DNA of 5,485 nt from Nitrosotalea sp. (GTDB lineage Archaea > Thermoproteota > Nitrososphaeria > Nitrososphaerales > Nitrosopumilaceae): NCBI GenBank assembly GCA_022545805.1, contig JAKEIJ010000048.1:1-5485 (forward strand), read 5' to 3'. Below are positions 1 to 4,670 of this stretch, piece after piece. Below the pieces are notes generated by a model. The model saw only the letters and a program-made list of their open reading frames with translations. It ran no database searches and was not told the DNA's origin. Each line of letters opens with the position of its first letter. Position 1 is the first letter of the stretch. Both the position numbers and the translations under genes were made by a program.

Positions 1-156
1 CTTTGGCTTGTTGTGTGGCTTGGAATTAAATATATCAAGAAATGGTGAATCTCTAAATGTAATCCACATTGATTTTATCAAAAATATCCATGCTGCAGAA
101 ACGCTTAGCATAATTGCTGTAACGCTGTAGTTTATGGTATCTACTAGAAAATACAT
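1..156 (-). CDS. Membrane-anchored protein N-terminus, probable family 2 glycosyltransferase (partial)
   Basis: Fifty-two codons read open from an ATG at 154-156 to the left window edge, so the gene continues outside. Residues 8-27 form one hydrophobic helix (from Ile8-Asn-Tyr to Phe-Leu-Ile27), followed by a Lys/Arg-bearing stretch and the linker DSPFLDIFNSKPHNKPK. A single N-terminal anchor followed by a short linker ending in a Pro-Lys is how archaeal membrane-tethered GT2 glycosyltransferases begin, just before their first Rossmann strand with the VSVIVPARNE-type motif. The catalytic domain is not in the window, so this assignment is an inference from resemblance only. The start lies 5 bp after the stop of the SRPBCC gene on the same strand, which suggests one transcript and translational coupling; no strong Shine-Dalgarno is visible. 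It could instead be any protein with one N-terminal membrane helix. Confidence 0.5.
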   Translation of the reverse strand, partial: MYFLVDTINYSVTAIMLSVSAAWIFLIKSMWITFRDSPFLDIFNSKPHNKPK

Positions 157-161
157 CTTGA

Positions 162-578
162 CTATCTCTGGGCTTTTTGCTTTATGCTATCGAGGGCTTG
201 CTCTGAGCCGCTCTGGATGTGTTTTTTTATCATTCCAGTAAACATTCCCATTATACCTGCTAGTTTCATATCCCAAAGAACATCTAGTCTTGTTTTATTT
301 CCAATCTGGGTAAGTGTGAGGGTTTTTGTTCCCTCAATTACTCCTTTTGTAAACTGGATCTGAATCTTTTCTTTTGGATGCAGTGTTACAGTCTGCATGC
401 ATTTTGAATCCTTGAAAGCTATTGTAACCTCACGTGTTACGGTGTTTCCGTCCTTTGAGATGTTTCGTACTTCTTTTGTTCCCTTCCAGAATTTGGGCTC
501 TGAATCAAGATCAGATACTATGGACCATATTTTGTCCAATGGTGCGTCAATTTCAACATAGGCTTGAATCTGAACCAT
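162..578 (-). CDS. SRPBCC (START/polyketide cyclase-like) ligand-binding protein
   Basis: The 138-residue product starts MVQIQAYVEIDAPLDKIW, the typical first beta strand and helix of the SRPBCC helix-grip fold. The strand carrying VEIDAP leads into a helix IWSIVSDLDSEPKFW, then alternating beta strands (VTREVTIAFK, MQTVTLHP, TKTLTLTQIG, TRLDVLWDMK) and a long C-terminal helix ending SGSEQALDSIKQKAQR that closes the pocket. Families such as CoxG-like and polyketide cyclase-like proteins bind lipids or other hydrophobic ligands; the ligand here cannot be told. I chose the ATG at 576-578 because a TATA-like box lies about 27 bp upstream, which fits a leaderless transcript, and because the SRPBCC fold starts right there. 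Longer in-frame starts exist (ATG at 593, TTG at 632), adding a non-conserved extension. The following gene starts 5 bp downstream. Confidence 0.75.
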   Translation of the reverse strand: MVQIQAYVEIDAPLDKIWSIVSDLDSEPKFWKGTKEVRNISKDGNTVTREVTIAFKDSKCMQTVTLHPKEKIQIQFTKGVIEGTKTLTLTQIGNKTRLDVLWDMKLAGIMGMFTGMIKKHIQSGSEQALDSIKQKAQR

Positions 579-599
579 GAAAAAGATCTTCATTACTTC

Positions 600-609
600 A
601 TATTTATGT
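600..609 (-). promoter_or_regulatory. TATA-like box of the SRPBCC gene
   Basis: On the minus strand the sequence reads ACATAAATAT, centred about 27 bp upstream of the ATG at 578. That is the spacing expected when transcription begins at or beside the start codon. This is seen by eye, with no transcript data. Confidence 0.4.
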
Positions 610-710
610 TGTAACACAAAAGAATAGTTCAAAGCTACATCAGTCGAGACTTGTGAATGTTATAATTTTAGTTCAATGTTCACGTGGTATACATAAGTGA
701 TTTCGAAATC

Positions 711-720
711 AATTTTAATC
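711..720 (+). promoter_or_regulatory. TATA-like box of the tRNA-binding protein gene
   Basis: AATTTTAATC is centred 25-27 bp before the GTG at 741, with a purine-rich CGAAAT just upstream as a possible BRE. A second AT-rich element, TATAATTTTA at 661-670, would place initiation near 690 and could not yield a leader for a start at 684. The spacing therefore favours the 741 start. Confidence 0.35.
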
Positions 721-740
721 CTCATGGTGTGGAAATTGGT

Positions 741-1067
741 GTGACTTTGATAACATACGATGATTTTGCCAAGCTAGACATGAGAGTGGCAAAAGTGATC
801 TCAGTTGAAGAAATTCCTGGAAAATCAAAAATTATCAAGGGCACAATTGATCTAGGGGATGAAAAACGTGATGTCATCATTGGAGGTGCACAATATTACA
901 AACCGGAAGAACTGGTTGGCAGAACTGTAATAGCACTTGTAAATCTAGAACCTAGAAAAATTGCAGGAATAGAGTCTGGAGCCATGCTTTTAGCAGCTGA
1001 TTCTGATGACAAGCCATTCTGGCTTACTGTCACCGAAGATGTCCCACTTGGTACTGGAATCAAGTAG
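741..1067 (+). CDS. Stand-alone tRNA-binding OB-fold protein (MetRS beta-subunit / CsaA-like)
   Basis: The 108-residue product is a single tRNA_bind (EMAP-II/CsaA-type) OB fold. Family marks in order are YDDFAKLDMRVAKVISVEEIPG near the start, a central strand KGTIDLGDEKRDVIIGGAQYY, then PEELVGRTVIALVNLEPRKIAG and ESGAMLLAA, which is the conserved core of the MetRS C-terminal dimerisation domain. Such proteins bind the tRNA elbow and either act in trans with methionyl-tRNA synthetase or as CsaA-like RNA-binding homodimers. Databases usually name archaeal copies 'methionine-tRNA ligase subunit beta'; a catalytic MetRS is not in this window. I prefer the GTG at 741 because a TATA-like box sits about 26 bp upstream and the fold starts there; a longer reading from GTG 684 adds 19 residues with no recognisable family sequence, and TTG 747 is also possible. 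It converges on the glcD-like gene 11 bp downstream. Confidence 0.82.
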   Translation: MTLITYDDFAKLDMRVAKVISVEEIPGKSKIIKGTIDLGDEKRDVIIGGAQYYKPEELVGRTVIALVNLEPRKIAGIESGAMLLAADSDDKPFWLTVTEDVPLGTGIK

Positions 1068-1078
1068 TGGCTATCTTA

Positions 1079-2524
1079 TTAGATCTTCAAGTCTCTGGTC
1101 ACTGTACTGTGATGAGATATTATTTTTCCAGGATTTAGAATATTTTCTGGGTCAAACTGTTTTTTGATATTTTTGAAAACTGAATACGTCTTTGTATCAT
1201 ATTGTATCTTTACAAATTCTTATCTGGCAAGACCATCTCCGTGTTCTCCTGTTATGCTTCCTCCTATTCCTATCACTCCTGAAAAGAATTCATGTGCTAT
1301 ATTCTTGATTAGGCGTAGATCCTTTTGTTTGAGAATTGGTCTGATGTGTAGGTTGCCGTTTCCAACATGACCATATATTATCATCCTGAGACCATATTTT
1401 TTGGAAATCATATCAAGTAACTTCAGTAATAGCGGCAATCTTCTTACTGGAACCACTGCATCCTCAATGAGAGTAGGCATTGTTTCATTTTTTGTTATGC
1501 TCCTTAAGCTGTATGCCAAGGCAGAATTTCTAAAATTCCATAATTTTTTGATTTTTTCTGTATCTGACTCTGTTTTAATGATTCTACCTGATGTTATTTT
1601 GTGAATTTGTTTTCTGTTTGATTGTATGTTGGTGTCAAACTCTACAAATAGAAGACAACCTGATTTTGGCACACTTATTTTGATGTGTTTTATTATATTG
1701 CTATCAACAATCTCAACAGCAGATGGTCTTGATTTTATTATGTCTGGAACATCTATTACTGCTTCTGATAGCGTCTTGTAATGTATTATGCATAACAACA
1801 CATTCTTTGGCAATTCATACGTCCTAATTTTTGCAGAAGTTATTATGCCAAGTGTGCCTTCTGAACCTGCAATTAATTTGTAAAGATCTTTCTTTGAAGA
1901 TATAACATCAATCCTGTAACCGCATGAATTTTTTGATACCTTTGGAAAATGCATGTCATTTTTTGAATGCATTTTTGTAATTGTTGCATTGAATTTGTTT
2001 TTTCCTGGAAACTCTATAACAACACCAGCAGAGTTTACCATCCTAACCTGAACCAGATTGTCTATCATACTGCCATACTTTAAAGAATGAATACCGCCTG
2101 CATTGGTCCCAATCATTCCGCCTATTGTACAGAATGGACCGATTGATGGATCTGTACCTATGAACCTGCCTTGTTTTTTCAATATTTTATCTAGTCTGCC
2201 TTTGGAGACTCCACTCTCTACTTTGACATGGTTTGCACCAAGTTTTATTTTTCCAAGAAGTCTCATGTCCAAGATAATTCCTTTACCAAGTGCACTTCCA
2301 ACAAGTCCTGTGCCTCCGCCTCTTGGAGTTACTGGTATGCGATATCTTCTTGCAAATTTTATAATTTTTATAACATCTGACTCGTTACGAGGAAATGTAA
2401 CAACCTGTGGTTTTATGAGATATGAACTTGCATCAACTGAATAACAATCACGTACATGACTATCCCATGACACTTGACATCCTACTATCTTTGATAGTCT
2501 GTGTCCAACATCGCTTGGTTTCAT
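1079..2524 (-). pseudogene. GlcD-type FAD-linked 2-hydroxyacid dehydrogenase with an internal in-frame stop
   Basis: Reading from ATG 2524, this is a GlcD/D-lactate dehydrogenase-type flavoprotein that oxidises a 2-hydroxyacid to a 2-oxoacid. The FAD_binding_4 (PCMH-type) domain spans roughly residues 35-175, with PRGGGTGLVG at 67-76 and GGMIGTNAGG at 135-144. The FAD-oxidase C-terminal domain follows, with GSEGTLGI at 220-227, EDAVVP at 354-359, GHVGNGNLHIRP at 385-396 and GEHGDGLAR ending at 434. Codon 435, at 1220-1222, is TAA where the family has Ser or Thr (GEHGDGLAR-S/T-EF). The same frame then continues for 46 codons with EFVKIQ and the family's C-terminal hallmark FDPENILNPGKI, and stops at 1079-1081. 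The whole frame of 481 codons matches normal family length. A one-base change (for example TCA to TAA) or a sequencing error would explain this. No Fe-S domain is fused. Without readthrough, the product is 434 residues and lacks its C-terminal segment. Substrate is unknown. Confidence 0.85.
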
Positions 2525-2549
2525 TGATTGTACCTATGTTCAGAATGCT

Positions 2550-2558
2550 TTAAAAAAT
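2550..2558 (-). promoter_or_regulatory. TATA-like box of the glcD-like gene
   Basis: The minus strand reads ATTTTTTAA, centred about 28-30 bp upstream of the ATG at 2524, consistent with a leaderless start. The imperfect inverted repeat at 2556-2570 touches its upstream edge, in the BRE region. Confidence 0.35.
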
Positions 2559-2570
2559 GATTTAATCATT
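2556..2570. repeat. Short inverted repeat upstream of the glcD promoter
   Basis: AATGAT-TTA-ATCATT is a perfect 6-bp inverted repeat with a 3-base spacer. It overlaps the position where a BRE and an upstream operator would lie for the minus-strand gene. It could be a regulator site, but short AT-rich palindromes arise often by chance in such DNA. Confidence 0.25.
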
Positions 2571-2663
2571 CATGCAAATCATACACTGTAGTTTCACATA
2601 TTTTGGATATTTTCTATGCTTGAACACTATTTTTCACTTGAATATACCGGAACTATATTGATA

Positions 2664-2672
2664 GGTTTTTTA
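2664..2672 (+). promoter_or_regulatory. TATA-like box of the candidate ncRNA
   Basis: GGTTTTTTA is centred about 24-27 bp before 2693-2696, where the closing helix of the candidate RNA begins. A second AT-rich element, TATATTGATA at about 2653-2662, would start transcription a few bases earlier. Confidence 0.35.
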
Positions 2673-2692
2673 TTCTTCGGTGCCGTAATTAT

Positions 2693-2914
2693 GTCGTCAT
2701 CCGACCGACAAATGTGAAGACTCGCTTGACTCAGGGCATCAGGTAAGGACTTGATCTTCTGACCAATGCGGTGTTTTGCATTTCTGTACGGAACATGTGA
2801 CAACACATGGGAATCTTCAGAAATGGAGAAACAATGGCAAAGAGGGAAAGTAATAGATGCGTTGGCATGTTATTGCTGGGAAAAATGCCATGTCCATCCA
2901 AGGCCGGATGACTG
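2693..2914 (+). ncRNA. Candidate structured non-coding RNA of unknown family (about 220 nt)
   Basis: The ends close by an 8-bp perfect helix, GTCATCCG 2696-2703 with CGGATGAC 2905-2912, extended inward by 2705-2706 with 2902-2903. Inside it one arm is CATTTCTG 2779-2786 with CAGAAATG 2818-2825, a 7/8-nt internal loop, then CATGTG 2794-2799 with CACATG 2804-2809 around ACAA. A second arm is TGGA 2824-2827 with TCCA 2893-2896, ATGGC 2834-2838 with GCCAT 2887-2891, a purine-rich 10/9-nt internal loop, AGTAATA 2849-2855 with TATTGCT 2871-2877 (one G-U), and ATGC/GCAT around GTTG. A weaker 5' arm may pair ATCAGG 2738-2743 with CTTGAT 2750-2755. No protein reading frame covers it, a TATA-like box precedes it and a T-run follows. 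I saw no SRP helix 8 motif, no RNase P P4 signature, and no tRNA or 5S motifs. Strand is inferred from promoter and T-run. Confidence 0.55.
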
Positions 2915-2919
2915 TTTTT
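2905..2919 (+). terminator. T-run terminator of the candidate ncRNA
   Basis: The 3' strand of the closing helix is followed two bases later by TTTTT at 2915-2919. Archaeal RNA polymerase terminates at short T-runs, and a stable RNA ending just there fits a defined 3' end. Confidence 0.4.
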
Positions 2920-2966
2920 AATTATTATCTTTATATCACAAAACTTGGAACGAAAAACTCTGAAAG

Positions 2967-2977
2967 ATTTAATTTAG
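2967..2977 (+). promoter_or_regulatory. TATA-like box of the DUF1512 operon
   Basis: GATTTAATTTA, with purine-rich TGAAA just upstream, is centred about 27 bp before the TTG at 2999. The spacing supports a leaderless transcript and separates this operon from the RNA upstream. Confidence 0.45.
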
Positions 2978-2998
2978 TAAAACGGGGTCTTTTTACTA

Positions 2999-4120
2999 TT
3001 GGATTTTTTGGGCACTAATCTGGACAAACTTTTCAGCGCAAGTGATAACTCAAATCCTTTGATGTGGTTGATTTGGATACTACCAATCTTCATCTTTATG
3101 TTGTATGGGCAGAGAATTCAGCTTCATGTCACCTCATCTGAAATAAACAAAGGACTTGAGAAGATCAAGTTGTATCGCGATGATACCAGAAAAGAGTTAA
3201 TCGCGTATGTGAAAAATACCATAAAACCGTCGACTGATCCCACTGCCATGCTTGATAGATACTTTGAGTACTTTACCATCATGCCAGTTGACATGGATCC
3301 AAATGGTATTGTACCAAAAATAAAACACATAATGAGAACAAGGGAAGACTCGACCCGTGATCAGGTAAAAAGTCTGTCTCCAAACATAAGTCATGAACAA
3401 GCAAGTCAAGTTATCAATATTCTTGAAGCCGTAACAACATTGCACATGTTGTACAAGATGGTACGACACTTTTTCCTTACCGCAAAGAAACAAAACAACT
3501 TTCCACTAATATTACCATTGCAAATGATGATGCCGTTCATACTTGAAGAAGCCGAAGCGCTCAAGGTTGCAGTGTCCGCATTCAAACAGGGACAACCAAT
3601 AGGCGATGGAATAGGCCCAATGATTGTTGGAAAAATGATGCTTGATACAGAAAAAAAATCTGTTGCACTTGAAACTGTTATGAGTCAAAAAGAGTTTGAG
3701 GGAAGAAAACTATGTCTTTTGAAGGCAGAAGGTCCTGCTGCTACAGTTGGAAGGCCCGCAGATGCACTAGAGAAAATATTTGCCGAAAACAAGCCTGATA
3801 TCATAATAATGGTTGATGCTGCACTCAAACTAGAAGGAGAAGATACTGGTTCTATAGCTCAAGGATTTGGTGCAGCAATTGGAGGAATTGGTACTGAAAG
3901 ATTCCAGATAGAAGAAGTGGCTACAAAATATAACATTCCAATTTATGCTATAGTGATAAAACAATCAATCAAAGAGGCGATTACGCTGATGAAAAAAGAG
4001 ATTGCAGATTCATCTGATATCGTATCTTCACAGGTTTATGATATTGTAAAAGGCAACACCAAGACAGGCCAGTGTGCTTTGGTAATTGGTGTTGGAAACA
4101 CACTAGGAGTATCACAATGA
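2999..4120 (+). CDS. DUF1512 family membrane-anchored archaeal protein
   Basis: The 373-residue product matches, from memory, the archaeal DUF1512 family (about 370 residues), whose biochemical role is not known. Residues 21-37 (LMWLIWILPIFIFMLYG) form one transmembrane helix; the rest looks soluble and, given the basic residues after the helix, probably cytoplasmic. A helical middle part runs to about residue 235. The C-terminal part looks like a Rossmann-like alpha/beta domain: GPAATVGRPADALEKIF at 245-261, PDIIIMVDAALKLEGEDTG at 266-284, GFGAAIGGIGTERFQIEE at 289-306, IPIYAIVIKQS at 313-323, and a C-terminal CALVIGVGNTLGV. Acidic and glycine-rich loops there could bind a nucleotide or metal, but this is a guess. 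The TTG at 2999 is chosen because a TATA-like box lies 27 bp upstream; ATG 3062 would cut off residues before the membrane helix. It overlaps the zinc-ribbon gene by 4 bp. Confidence 0.82.
   Translation: MDFLGTNLDKLFSASDNSNPLMWLIWILPIFIFMLYGQRIQLHVTSSEINKGLEKIKLYRDDTRKELIAYVKNTIKPSTDPTAMLDRYFEYFTIMPVDMDPNGIVPKIKHIMRTREDSTRDQVKSLSPNISHEQASQVINILEAVTTLHMLYKMVRHFFLTAKKQNNFPLILPLQMMMPFILEEAEALKVAVSAFKQGQPIGDGIGPMIVGKMMLDTEKKSVALETVMSQKEFEGRKLCLLKAEGPAATVGRPADALEKIFAENKPDIIIMVDAALKLEGEDTGSIAQGFGAAIGGIGTERFQIEEVATKYNIPIYAIVIKQSIKEAITLMKKEIADSSDIVSSQVYDIVKGNTKTGQCALVIGVGNTLGVSQ
4105..4109 (+). promoter_or_regulatory. Shine-Dalgarno of the zinc-ribbon gene
   Basis: AGGAG lies 7 bases before the ATG at 4117, inside the end of the DUF1512 gene. 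It decides the start of the internal operon gene. The genes at transcript fronts in this window show no comparable site. Confidence 0.55.
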
Positions 4121-4305
4121 GGCTTTTCAAGAAAAAAGAAGAGATACTAGACCCATATACTGTGGAAAGATGCAATAGCTGCAACAAGATAACAAAACGC
4201 AAATTCAAAGAAGGAGATTATGTCTTTAAAATGACAGACAAATGCATATCATGCGGAAATGGTCATCGCATGGTAGACAAAATTTTCGGCGAAGTCGTCA
4301 AGTAA
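4117..4305 (+). CDS. Small zinc-ribbon protein, translationally coupled to DUF1512
   Basis: The 62-residue product starts with a basic MRLFKKKEE and carries two CxxC knuckles, C19-x2-C22 and C43-x2-C46, separated by 20 residues of predicted beta hairpin (ITKRKFKEGDYVFKM). This is the layout of a four-cysteine zinc ribbon; His50 follows closely. The start is set by an AGGAG 7 bases upstream and by the ATGA overlap with the DUF1512 stop, so the two are made from one transcript in linked amounts. A longer reading from ATG 4072 would lie inside the DUF1512 gene and is not needed. Zinc ribbons of this size bind nucleic acid or a protein partner; the coupling suggests a partnership with the DUF1512 protein, but nothing in the sequence names the target. 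I do not recognise a named family. Confidence 0.8.
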   Translation: MRLFKKKEEILDPYTVERCNSCNKITKRKFKEGDYVFKMTDKCISCGNGHRMVDKIFGEVVK

Positions 4306-4322
4306 CTGAACTGTTGCCACTG

Positions 4323-4336
4323 TCAAGTTTTCTTGA
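4323..4336 (+). terminator. Possible weak hairpin after the DUF1512 operon
   Basis: TCAAG-TTTT-CTTGA is a 5-bp stem with a T4 loop, 18 bases after the zinc-ribbon stop. The T-run itself may serve as an archaeal terminator. The stem is short and there is no strong T tract after it, so this is weak. Confidence 0.25.
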
Positions 4337-4369
4337 ATTTACGGCATAATCGTCAAATTCAATTCGACA

Positions 4370-4380
4370 CTCTTTTAAGT
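4370..4380 (+). promoter_or_regulatory. TATA-like box of the small membrane protein gene
   Basis: CTCTTTTAAGT is centred about 24-25 bp before the ATG at 4399, fitting a leaderless start and an own promoter separate from the DUF1512 operon. Confidence 0.4.
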
Positions 4381-4398
4381 AATGGTGTGGTACCGTAC

Positions 4399-4653
4399 AT
4401 GCCAAACATGAAGACACTTGGTGCTGTACTCATTGTATTGGGATTGCTTGTATCATTACTGGGATATGGGCTGTATGAGCATGCCATGTGTAACTGTGTT
4501 TCTGCTGTTGGAACCAGTCCAATTGGATGTCATTGCGGGGGTGTCCTGCAACAAAGCACGGGTCATACATTGATCTACATAGGACTTGCAATTGCAGGCA
4601 GTGGAATGATTGTGTTTGCAAAATGGTGGAGAAAGAAGATTATCTTTAACTGA
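4399..4653 (+). CDS. Small two-helix membrane protein with a CxC-x10-CxC loop
   Basis: The 84-residue product has two transmembrane helices, residues 6-26 (LGAVLIVLGLLVSLLGYGL and neighbours) and about 58-75 (LIYIGLAIAGSGMIVFA). Basic residues at both ends (K5; KWWRKK near the C-terminus) place both termini in the cytoplasm and the roughly 30-residue loop outside. That loop holds all four cysteines of the protein as two CxC pairs, C31-N-C33 and C44-H-C46, ten residues apart, plus His28, His45 and His56. This could bind a metal such as copper or zinc, or form disulfides; the sequence cannot decide. I do not recognise the family. The ATG at 4399 is preferred because of the TATA-like box at the right distance; a second ATG at 4408 is possible, and an earlier in-frame TTG-type start would add a non-hydrophobic extension. 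It converges on the aminopeptidase gene, 17 bp away. Confidence 0.7.
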   Translation: MPNMKTLGAVLIVLGLLVSLLGYGLYEHAMCNCVSAVGTSPIGCHCGGVLQQSTGHTLIYIGLAIAGSGMIVFAKWWRKKIIFN

Positions 4654-4670
4654 GAATTTGGTTTAGGACA

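Noticed and set aside
1..48. Plus-strand open end reading LWLVVWLGIKYIKKW then stop, like the C-terminus of a membrane protein
   Set aside because: Only 15 codons, and the minus strand of the same bases holds a longer open frame that follows the SRPBCC gene at 5 bp and looks like a protein N-terminus.
684..740. N-terminal extension of the tRNA-binding protein from GTG 684
   Set aside because: The 19 residues resemble no part of the family, the nearby TATA-like element at 661 is too close to serve this start, and the OB fold begins at 741.
1220..1222. Pyrrolysine or selenocysteine recoding at the dehydrogenase stop
   Set aside because: The codon is TAA; pyrrolysine uses TAG and selenocysteine uses TGA, and the family has Ser or Thr at this position.
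2103..2444. Proline-rich plus-strand frame opposite the dehydrogenase
   Set aside because: It lies wholly antisense to the conserved FAD-binding domain and is explained as its shadow; the same holds for plus-strand frames at 1164-1370 and 1401-1604.
2738..2755. Partial likeness of ATCAGGTAAGG to a segment of E. coli RNase P RNA
   Set aside because: The match is short, lies in a part that is not universal, and the P4-forming conserved strands are absent, so RNase P RNA was not called.
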